A stretch of 64,000 bases of DNA from an uncultured Aquimarina sp. (GTDB lineage Bacteria > Bacteroidota > Bacteroidia > Flavobacteriales > Flavobacteriaceae). This document shows positions 44,877 to 52,040 of the stretch, piece by piece. The notes under the pieces are model-generated. The model was not told where the DNA came from, did no database searches, and saw only the letters and a program-made list of their open reading frames with translations. The position numbers and the translations under genes were made by a program. The number at the start of each line of letters is the position of its first letter. Position 1 is the first letter of the stretch. The stretch is from contig CALLUJ010000031.1 of NCBI GenBank assembly GCA_938011245.1, positions 1 through 64,000 of the forward strand, written 5' to 3'.

Positions 44877-45739
44877 TTAGCCTTTAATTGAATCGTAGCT
44901 TCTAAAGCTACATCTGGCCATAATTTATTTTGATGGTGTCCTGCACATACCTTTTCTAAAGTATCGTGTCCATTTTGCCATTCAAAAAATGCAAGATCTG
45001 GAATAGTTCCTTTTAGAGTTAGCAGTTTTCCGTCTTCGGAAAAACTACTGCTTAATTCTATGTTTTGTGTAATAGAATTCATAGTAAAGGCTATAACAAC
45101 GGTATTGCCCAAATAACTAATTACTTTTCCTTTAATGGTCGAAGTAAAAGCACCAAAAAATAAGCCTACATTAGTAGTACGTACTATTTCGTTACTCACA
45201 TTTACTGAACTTGTGTTAATAGTAATTTCGGCATCTTTTAAAATATCTATAGGATTTTCAAAACCTTCATTAAGAGTAAAATTAAAGTCGTCAAAAGTTC
45301 CGCTTACACCCGCTCTTTCATTAAAATTGGGGTATTTATAAGCAGTCCATTGCAGCCGTATTCTATTAGGTTCCGATGTTGTAGGACCATTAAGTATTGT
45401 AAGAAAGTTGTCAAAAACTTGCTTTTCTTCTGCAGTAAGAATATCAGAATCGGGAGGAGGCATAACTGTATTGTCGCTTTTATTAATTCGAGACAACATT
45501 AAGGATATTGAAGATTTCGTCTTTTCAAAAGAATCGTAACGATTGGTGCCTTCTAAATGGTAAATATGACAAGAGATACATTTATTTTCTATAATTGCCC
45601 GTAAAGATTGGTCATAAAGTACTCTAGCTTCGGTATCGTTTGTTGGAAATAAAGTTTCTGCGTTTTCGGAAGTACAATTTACTAACCCAATACAGGTAGT
45701 AAATGTAAGTATTATTTTTATTAAAGTACGATATAACAT
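44873..45739 (-). CDS. Cytochrome c-YceI-like fusion lipoprotein
   Basis: A 288-residue exported lipoprotein: the hydrophobic signal ends in GLVNC (Cys22). Residues 45-125 form a cytochrome c-like domain with one haem-binding motif CISCH (54-58), and VMPPP near 93 supplies a likely Met ligand. Residues from about 129 resemble YceI domains, which bind a polyisoprenoid in a lipocalin-like barrel: LQWTAYKYPNFNERAGVSGT, then FDDFNFTL and a C-terminal strand set. A similar stand-alone YceI protein is two genes upstream. The start overlaps the OB-fold gene by 19 bases, so translation is coupled. A periplasmic redox role at the outer or inner membrane is inferred. Confidence 0.72.
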   Translation of the reverse strand: MLYRTLIKIILTFTTCIGLVNCTSENAETLFPTNDTEARVLYDQSLRAIIENKCISCHIYHLEGTNRYDSFEKTKSSISLMLSRINKSDNTVMPPPDSDILTAEEKQVFDNFLTILNGPTTSEPNRIRLQWTAYKYPNFNERAGVSGTFDDFNFTLNEGFENPIDILKDAEITINTSSVNVSNEIVRTTNVGLFFGAFTSTIKGKVISYLGNTVVIAFTMNSITQNIELSSSFSEDGKLLTLKGTIPDLAFFEWQNGHDTLEKVCAGHHQNKLWPDVALEATIQLKAN

Positions 45740-46116
45740 TTTGTTAAGCTTATTTCGTTAAACATATCATCAAACCCACTAAAAATACCCTTAACAGTTA
45801 AATAATCTCCTTTAACAAAAGGAGGGTTTTTATCTAAAATTATTTCACATTTAATACCTTCATTTAATACGATAATAATGCTTTCTTTTCCTTTTTCAAT
45901 ATCGGTAACTTTTCCAGAAACTTGAATAACCTTAGAAAGTAATTCGGAAGAGGAGGAGGTTTGTCCCGATCCAAATTTTGCAATGAGTTGAGGAGCAATA
46001 GTACTTAAATAAGGCTTGGTAGTAGCTATATCTTTACTGGGTTTTTGAAATAAATAATAGCCATACCCAGTAGCCGAAAGTAGGGCTACAACCACAAGAA
46101 TTAGAATTTTTTTCAT
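45721..46116 (-). CDS. OB-fold (tRNA_anti-like) exported protein
   Basis: A 131-residue protein with an N-terminal hydrophobic anchor (ILILVVVALLSATGYGYYLF) and a small OB-fold domain of the tRNA_anti-like type: VIQVSGKVTDIEKGKESIII, VLNEGIKCEIIL and GDYLTVKGIFSGFD. Proteins of this kind in Bacteroidota are periplasmic and uncharacterised. The gene lies between the YceI gene (2 bases upstream) and the cytochrome c-YceI gene (19-base overlap), so it belongs to one operon with DUF5777. It could bind a component of the same complex. Confidence 0.72.
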   Translation of the reverse strand: MKKILILVVVALLSATGYGYYLFQKPSKDIATTKPYLSTIAPQLIAKFGSGQTSSSSELLSKVIQVSGKVTDIEKGKESIIIVLNEGIKCEIILDKNPPFVKGDYLTVKGIFSGFDDMFNEISLTKCYIVL

Positions 46117-46118
46117 AA

Positions 46119-46661
46119 TTATTTATAATTTGTAGCTACAGAAATTTTAATTTGTTCGGAAATTTTGTCTTTTACTAGTGACGGAACTTTAATATCATAA
46201 TCTTCTAATTTTAAGTTAAAAGAAGAAGAAAAGGATATGGAGAGGTCTTCTTTAACTTCAATATTCGCAATAATTATTAAAGGTTTTTTTACGCCATGAA
46301 ATAACATTTGGCCATTTATTTCTACACCTTCATAATTATGTGCTTTGTCCAATGCTACAGACGGAGGTATAGAGCCTTTAAATTTTGCTGCAGGAAATTT
46401 ATTGGAGTGTACGTATTTTTCATTAAAATGCTCCTCCATTAAGGCTTTTTCAAATTTGAAAGATTTCATTAAAACGTTAAAAGCAATTTGTTTTTCGTTT
46501 ACTAATAAAATACTAGCGACTTGATTATTTTGAGCGGCTATGTTTTCGATAGGTGTTTTGGAAAGAAACTGAACACTTCCCGTGCGGGTTACTTTTTTGT
46601 TTTGAGCAAATGCGCCGAAAACGGTAATAGTAATCAGCATAATTAAGAGTTTGTTTTTCAT
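46119..46661 (-). CDS. YceI family periplasmic protein
   Basis: A 180-residue protein with a cleavable signal peptide (LLIMLITITVFGAFA) and a YceI domain: GSVQFLSKTPIENIAAQNNQ, FAVLMKSF-like strand FNVLMKSFKFEKALMEEHFN and HSNKFPAAKFKG, ending in the strand block FNLKLEDYDIKVP. YceI proteins are lipocalin-like and can carry polyisoprenoids or quinones in the periplasm. It overlaps the DUF5777 gene by 4 bases at its start and is followed closely by the OB-fold gene, so it is part of a four-gene operon with a cytochrome. Confidence 0.88.
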   Translation of the reverse strand: MKNKLLIMLITITVFGAFAQNKKVTRTGSVQFLSKTPIENIAAQNNQVASILLVNEKQIAFNVLMKSFKFEKALMEEHFNEKYVHSNKFPAAKFKGSIPPSVALDKAHNYEGVEINGQMLFHGVKKPLIIIANIEVKEDLSISFSSSFNLKLEDYDIKVPSLVKDKISEQIKISVATNYK

Positions 46662-47557
46662 GATTTGTGTTTTTTATGTTTAGAGGTATTAAAAGCTCTT
46701 AGAAGACTAAAGCCGAAATTGATTTCGCGATCAAAAAAATTACCACTTTGGTTAATAGCGAATTTTCCAGGATGTAAAGCAAAAGCATTGGTAAAGTATA
46801 GTTGAAATACATGTCCTCCAGTTTCTATATCAAAACCAATACTAAATGTGTTAGCCTCATCTTGGTGTAAATCGAAATTAGGAATAGTATAATAATACTC
46901 GGCATTTAGCGAAATGGATCCAGAAAACAAATAACGACCACCAATACCAATACTGTAAATATCGTTAGGTTCTTCTATGTTATCGGTAAGGTTTCGATGT
47001 ACCCATATTGGAGCTACTTGCAGGGATAAGTAATCATTCATTTTTCGACTAATCAATGCTTGATTTATATAATCTATACGACCTTCAAAATTTTCGTCTC
47101 TAGCTTTTGGAGTGTATTCTCGAGTTTTAATATCTATATTTCCAAAATAGGAAATATTAAAAGGAAAGGGTTTTTGTCCTGTTTTTTGACGCAGTAGACT
47201 AAGTTTTAAAGTTCCTGAATAAGTTTTATCGGGCTTATTAGATCTAGCTATTCCTGCCTGAATATAGTTAGTAATTCCATATTCAAAACCTAAATGCATA
47301 TTGTTTAAATTATCTAGCCCAAAAAAATTATCAATGCCTTTTATTTTACTAAATACATGAGAAACTCTAAAATGCAATTGTCCAGTTCTAACACGTTCGG
47401 TAGATTGACCAATCATTAATCGTGTAGATTTAAAAGTAGCAATTACTTCTTCTTTTTTAGGCTTAGAAATAGCATCTAATTCTGCAAATAAATCGTCTTC
47501 TTGAGCATTGAGTAGATATGTGAAAAAGCAGAGGAATAATAAGGATATTGTTTTCAA
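46658..47557 (-). CDS. DUF5777-type outer-membrane beta-barrel protein
   Basis: A 299-residue protein with a signal peptide (LLFLCFFTYLLNA followed by QED), an N-terminal acidic helix and then alternating amphipathic strands ending in aromatic residues: GQLHFRVSHVFSKIKGIDNF, GYLFSGSISLNAEYYY-like strands and NFGFSLLRAF at the end. This matches the DUF5777 family of Bacteroidota outer-membrane proteins. It leads the four-gene operon with YceI, OB-fold and cytochrome c-YceI proteins. The start codon is TTG at 47555-47557. The role is unknown. Confidence 0.78.
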   Translation of the reverse strand: MKTISLLFLCFFTYLLNAQEDDLFAELDAISKPKKEEVIATFKSTRLMIGQSTERVRTGQLHFRVSHVFSKIKGIDNFFGLDNLNNMHLGFEYGITNYIQAGIARSNKPDKTYSGTLKLSLLRQKTGQKPFPFNISYFGNIDIKTREYTPKARDENFEGRIDYINQALISRKMNDYLSLQVAPIWVHRNLTDNIEEPNDIYSIGIGGRYLFSGSISLNAEYYYTIPNFDLHQDEANTFSIGFDIETGGHVFQLYFTNAFALHPGKFAINQSGNFFDREINFGFSLLRAFNTSKHKKHKS

Positions 47558-47864
47558 AAGATATAGTTTGTTGGAGCGTATAACTTCTATTATTCAATAA
47601 TATTATTATTTCAGTTTATATTTTAACACATTCTGTAGTCTTTATATTACTATTAGGGATATACGTTGTTGTATTAACTTAGAAAGTAAAATATCTAGTT
47701 TGTCTAAAATATTAGTGTAGTAAATTTATGTGTAGGCCTTTAAATTGAGTTTTTAAAAGCCATTAACGGATATAATATATTTAGAACAAAAAGTAATTTT
47801 AGGTTAGTGCAAAGTTTTGTAATTATCTTGTTAACTAACTATTTAGTCTGTAATTTTTATTATA
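47558..47864. other. Intergenic region upstream of the DUF5777 operon
   Basis: A 307-base AT-rich gap with no ORF or RNA gene that I can support. A short palindrome (AATAATATTATT) lies near 47595. It should contain the promoter of the DUF5777 operon, though no exact -7 box was found. Confidence 0.35.
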
Positions 47865-49328
47865 CTATTCCTTTATAAAACGTAATGCTTGGCTTTTACC
47901 ATTGTTAGTTATATTTATAATGTAAAAGCCTTGTGTAAGTTTTGTAATATCGATACTAGAATTTACAGCTTTCCCACTTTGAATAAGTTTCGAGTTATAA
48001 TTAACGATTTGGTATTCAAAATTTTTGAAAAGTACATTTTCAATAGTTATAATTTCTGTTGCAGGATTAGGATAAAGTATTAGTTTTTTGCTAATATTCA
48101 ATAAGTCTCGTTTTGCTTTTGGTAATCCGTCATCGATAGTTATAGAAGGAGTTTTAGTTTCATTAATTAGTTTTACAGGATGGTGCTTATTTTCTTTAGA
48201 GCATGAAATATCGATATATTTTTGTAAGCTGTATCCATCGTGGGTTTTTTCAAAGCCTAACTCTTTAGATTTTGTTAATAATTCACAAGCGGTATCGTAT
48301 TCGCCTAAATCATGACATATTATTCCAAGATTTCTTAAGGCATAAGAGTTATTTGGATTTAGTTTTAATGCATGTTTAAGATCTTTTTTCCCTGCATTAG
48401 AATTGCCTAATTTATGTTTTATATAACCTCTTACAGATCTAAGACCTTTTTCTTCGGTTAAACTTCCTAGTTTTATTAGTTGATTTTCGCCGTTAAAAGC
48501 TATCTCAATATGCTCTAAAGCTTTTTTGTAGTTTCCTTGATTTAAATTAATGAGAGCCAAGTTTTGATGAGTAAAGGCGTGTTTAGGCCATACTTTTTTG
48601 GTTTTGTTTAAGTAATGTAATGCCAGTTTATAAGATTTTATTGAAGCTAAATAATCTCCTAAATTATACACTAGTCTAGTTTGAGAGGGGTTTACTTCTA
48701 CAGCCAAATATCGATAATGGATTGCATGGTTTTCAAGTTCAAAATGGCTATAAACACTAGCCATACAATCGTATAGGTTGCCTAAAAATCGACGAGGGAC
48801 TTCATTAATTTTTTTACTTTTTTTTAAAAATCTTTCTATCTGTTTTAAGTTTGATAGAGCCAATGTGTGAAACCCTAATCTATGTAACAAATCTCCTCTT
48901 CTAAAGTAATATGAAATATTAACCGTACTAGACTTCATTTTTTCATTAATTGCATTTAATTGTTTGTAGTATAGTAAAGTACGTTCTTTAGTTTTTTTAT
49001 TATAGGGTTTAAAGTGATTGTCTACAGAGATTAACTTTCCAAATTTAAATTCCCAAGTGGCCTGTTTTTCTCCATTTTTATGGTACTTATAATATTTTCC
49101 ATCTAATATATTATCTCTATAGTTTAAGATTTCACTTATTTTTCCAGAGGGATAATAAGCTTTTACACGAGTTAATTTGTTGTTATTGCCATAGAGTTTT
49201 TCAAGTGCAATTACTCCATCGTCAAAATAAAGAGTCTTAATTTTAATAGTATCTTGAGCCAAAAGAGCATAAGAATTATTAATTATAAAGAAAATAAATA
49301 TAAAAAAACGAATGTGTAAATATTTCAT
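47865..49328 (-). CDS. TPR protein with MORN-like repeats and T9SS type A sorting domain
   Basis: A 487-residue secreted or surface protein. It has a signal peptide ending in LLAQDT, then two MORN_2/YwqK-like repeats (GVIALEKLYGNNNKLTRV and YYPSGKISEILNYRDN, followed by KYYKYHKNGEKQATWEFKFG). Residues 135-390 are TPR units with the usual spacing (KSYKLALHYLNKTKKVWPKH, FTHQNLALINLNQGNYKKAL). The last 75 residues are a type A sorting domain for type IX secretion: LILYPNPATEIITIENV and GFYIINITNNGKSQALRFIKE-like end. T9SS uses this tail to export and anchor the protein at the outer surface. Together with porT in this window it supports a working T9SS. The cargo function is unknown. Confidence 0.83.
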   Translation of the reverse strand: MKYLHIRFFIFIFFIINNSYALLAQDTIKIKTLYFDDGVIALEKLYGNNNKLTRVKAYYPSGKISEILNYRDNILDGKYYKYHKNGEKQATWEFKFGKLISVDNHFKPYNKKTKERTLLYYKQLNAINEKMKSSTVNISYYFRRGDLLHRLGFHTLALSNLKQIERFLKKSKKINEVPRRFLGNLYDCMASVYSHFELENHAIHYRYLAVEVNPSQTRLVYNLGDYLASIKSYKLALHYLNKTKKVWPKHAFTHQNLALINLNQGNYKKALEHIEIAFNGENQLIKLGSLTEEKGLRSVRGYIKHKLGNSNAGKKDLKHALKLNPNNSYALRNLGIICHDLGEYDTACELLTKSKELGFEKTHDGYSLQKYIDISCSKENKHHPVKLINETKTPSITIDDGLPKAKRDLLNISKKLILYPNPATEIITIENVLFKNFEYQIVNYNSKLIQSGKAVNSSIDITKLTQGFYIINITNNGKSQALRFIKE

Positions 49329-49422
49329 AAGGGTATAATCAAAATAACTATCAATATAAGTTTTTGTATTTAAACTATTGGTAATTAGTTTTTTATTAAA
49401 ATATTATAGATGTTTTATAAGT

Positions 49423-50439
49423 CTACCATTTTATTACTGCACTAGCCCAAGTAAAGCCGCTACCAAAAGCAGCTAAAACTACAGTATCGTCTTTTTTAAT
49501 TTTTCCTTGTTCCCAAGCTTCCGTTAAAGCAATAGGAATAGAAGCAGCAGTAGTGTTTCCGTAATGTTGTATGTTATTAAAAACTTGATTGTCTTCTAGA
49601 CCAAACTTTTTTTGGATAAATTGGGAAATACGCAAATTTGCTTGGTGTGGTATTAACATATCAATATCTTCTTTTTTTAGATTATTTTGAAGCAACCCTT
49701 CCATAATTACTTCCGAAAAACGAGTAACAGCATTTTTAAATACAAATTGCCCATTCATATATGGATAGTAGGTAATGTCGTCGTCTGTAGCAGTTGTGTT
49801 TTCTTTAATTATCTGAGGAACCCAATGCGCTGTACTAGGCCCAATAAGGGCTAATTCTTTAGCATGAACCCCTTCGCTATGCATATGAGTTGACAAGATG
49901 CCTTGACTGTCGTTTTCACTTCTACTAACAACAACAGCACCAGCGCCATCTCCAAAAATAACAGATACCGATCTTCCTCGAGTAGTCATATCCAAACCAC
50001 CACTATGATTTTCACTACCAATAACTAAAATATTCTGGTACATTCCTGTTTTAATGTATTGGTCTGCAATGGATAAGGCATATACAAAACCACTGCATTG
50101 GTTTCTTACATCTATGGCAGGTACGGTAGGAAGTTCTAGTAGGTCTTGAACCTGTACTCCGCAACCAGGAAAATAATAATCGGGACTAAGAGTAGCAAAA
50201 ACAATTAATTCTATTTTATTTTTATCAATTTTAGCACGCTCTAATGCTATTTTAGCAGCTTTTACACCCATTATTGCAGTACTATTACCATCTCCTTTTT
50301 TGATGTGACGGCGTTCTTTGATTCCTGTGCGCTCTTGTATCCAAGCATCATTGGTATCCATTAACTTTGACAAATCATCGTTAGTAACTATATTTTCGGG
50401 GACGTATTTTCCAAGTCCTGTTATTTTTGAACGGTACAT
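49423..50439 (-). CDS. fabH: Beta-ketoacyl-ACP synthase III
   Basis: FabH condenses acetyl-CoA (or a branched acyl-CoA) with malonyl-ACP to start fatty acid synthesis. The long frame to 50520 would add 27 lysine-rich residues; the ATG at 50439 gives the normal start MYRSKITGLGKYVPENIV and a 338-residue protein. The catalytic Cys115 is in DVRNQCSGFVYAL, the His and Asn in LIPHQANLRISQF and HYGNTTAASIPIAL. FabH of this phylum can prefer branched or acetyl starters; substrate cannot be read here. No other fatty acid gene is adjacent, so it may be an extra paralogue. Confidence 0.93.
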   Translation of the reverse strand: MYRSKITGLGKYVPENIVTNDDLSKLMDTNDAWIQERTGIKERRHIKKGDGNSTAIMGVKAAKIALERAKIDKNKIELIVFATLSPDYYFPGCGVQVQDLLELPTVPAIDVRNQCSGFVYALSIADQYIKTGMYQNILVIGSENHSGGLDMTTRGRSVSVIFGDGAGAVVVSRSENDSQGILSTHMHSEGVHAKELALIGPSTAHWVPQIIKENTTATDDDITYYPYMNGQFVFKNAVTRFSEVIMEGLLQNNLKKEDIDMLIPHQANLRISQFIQKKFGLEDNQVFNNIQHYGNTTAASIPIALTEAWEQGKIKKDDTVVLAAFGSGFTWASAVIKW

Positions 50440-50507
50440 ATTTTTCTTTTGTTGTAGATAGCGCAATTTAGCCAAATTAGTTTTTTTGTAAGCTATAACG
50501 ATAGTTT

Positions 50508-51263
50508 TTAATAAAACCATAATTTAATAGCCATAACGGAAACAGCCGTAATCATAAAAATTTGAATTACACGATCTCCTTTTTTTACAGACCATCGGCT
50601 AGCAAACCAACCTCCTGCAGCATTTCCAATGGCTAACAGTATTCCATATTTAATATTGATGTGACCGTTAATGGCAAAAATATAAATGGCACCAATGGTT
50701 AATAAAAATACTACTAGAGTTTTAATAGCATTAGAATGTACCAGAGATAAATTGTTTAAGTAACTAAAGCCTAAAATCATTAAAAAACCAGTTCCTGCTT
50801 GTATAAATCCTGCATAAATTCCAATAATAAAAAAAGTACCTAATGAAATTAGATATCCTTTTTTAGGGCTTTGAGCAAGATTTTTAGAAGGTTTAGGCTT
50901 CCAAATAGTAAGAATAAGAACACAAAGCATTACTATAGAAAGTACTTTATTAAACCATTGATCTGGAAAATCAATTGCAATATATGCACCTATTATAGCA
51001 CCTCCCAAGGTAACCAAACCTAAAAAAATAGATTTTTTTATTCCTAAGACAAAAGGTGAAATGTTTTTACTATTAAACCCTAAAGCAGAAAATACGGTTT
51101 GAACTATTATACCAATGCGATTGGTTCCGTTAGCAACTGTTGGCGGAAGCCCAAAAAACAAAATAAGAACAGGTAGTATAATTACCGAACCCCCACCTGC
51201 AATAGTATTGATAAATCCCGTTAGAGTTCCTATAAAAATGAGAAGCAAATCTTTTAACTCCAT
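50508..51263 (-). CDS. TauE/SafE family membrane permease
   Basis: A 251-residue membrane protein with about eight hydrophobic segments. The N terminus shows FIGTLTGFINTIAGGGSVII and then LPPTVANGTNRIGII, the family's repeated glycine and asparagine motif, while a second copy appears in the C-terminal half (FIIGIYAGFIQAGTGFLM with YLNNLSLVHSNAIKTL). TauE/SafE proteins are thought to export sulfite, sulfoacetate or related small anions. The substrate is not known. It lies 12 bases after the DUF1801 gene and 68 bases before fabH on the same strand. Confidence 0.9.
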   Translation of the reverse strand: MELKDLLLIFIGTLTGFINTIAGGGSVIILPVLILFFGLPPTVANGTNRIGIIVQTVFSALGFNSKNISPFVLGIKKSIFLGLVTLGGAIIGAYIAIDFPDQWFNKVLSIVMLCVLILTIWKPKPSKNLAQSPKKGYLISLGTFFIIGIYAGFIQAGTGFLMILGFSYLNNLSLVHSNAIKTLVVFLLTIGAIYIFAINGHINIKYGILLAIGNAAGGWFASRWSVKKGDRVIQIFMITAVSVMAIKLWFY

Positions 51264-51275
51264 GTGGTTTTAATG

Positions 51276-51635
51276 TTATTTCTTTTCAGTTCTTATGTAA
51301 TCTATTTCAATCATTTCTTCAATAGATTCGATAAGTAATTCGTATGGAATGTTATTACTATTTTTGATGTGATAACTCAATACTACCTTTCGTCCTAGAC
51401 GTTGTAAAATACCATGTTTATTCGAGAGCTTTTGTCCTGCCATAAAACATAGATGTACTCCTTCTTTTTTATCGGGATTTAGATAAAAAATATGTTTGTT
51501 TCCAAAATAAGTAGGAATTCCCCATTTAATATAACTTTTGAGTCCGTAGGATTTAGTAAAAAGCGTATGGAAAAGCATAAGGATTTCTTGTTCTTTTGGA
51601 GGACGATTTATAATATATGTGGCAACGGGATTCAT
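51276..51635 (-). CDS. DUF1801 domain protein
   Basis: A 119-residue protein of the DUF1801 (YdhG-like) family: PPKEQEILMLFHTLFTKSYG near the start, a core YIKWGIPTYFGNKHIFYLNP followed by GVHLCFMAGQKLS, and a C-terminal helix SIEEMIEID. The fold is related to frataxin-like proteins, but no function is established. It leads a short minus-strand unit with the TauE-type permease. Confidence 0.8.
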   Translation of the reverse strand: MNPVATYIINRPPKEQEILMLFHTLFTKSYGLKSYIKWGIPTYFGNKHIFYLNPDKKEGVHLCFMAGQKLSNKHGILQRLGRKVVLSYHIKNSNNIPYELLIESIEEMIEIDYIRTEKK

Positions 51636-52040
51636 TACTTCAATTATATGTTAAATAATAAGTTGTGTTTTATAAGTTATAGTTCTAATTATTACCAACA
51701 GAATTAATATAAAAAACAACTTTTATGGAATTGAAACAAAATTACGCACAAAAGTTATTCTGTTAGTTTATTCTATACTACAATTGTGGATTTAAATTAG
51801 AATAATAATACACGGGAAATTATAAAAACCTTTTGAGATTGAAATTTGATTTCAATTGCGAGATAGAGATATTTTTTTTAGTTAGTAAATAGTACTTTAA
51901 TTGAAAAAATTCAACATCTATTTATTCCTTTTTAGGCTCAAAAATTCCTTTTAAACCTATTTTATACTGCGAAAACAGTATGCAATGCTTTGATTTGCAG
52001 TGTTAATTAGAAATATTAATAATTATAACTTTAAAATCTT
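51636..52040. other. Intergenic region upstream of the spondin lipoprotein gene
   Basis: A 405-base AT-rich divergent gap. I see no ORF or RNA gene. A 6-bp hairpin (ATACTG, loop CGAAAA, CAGTAT; 51964-51981) lies about 60 bases before the ATG of the lipoprotein gene. A -7-like TGCTTTGA is near 51988 but is not exact. Confidence 0.4.

Noticed and set aside
50440-50520. 27-residue N-terminal extension of fabH, overlapping the TauE-type gene
   Set aside because: The extension is lysine-rich and not family-like; the ATG at 50439 gives the normal FabH N terminus.
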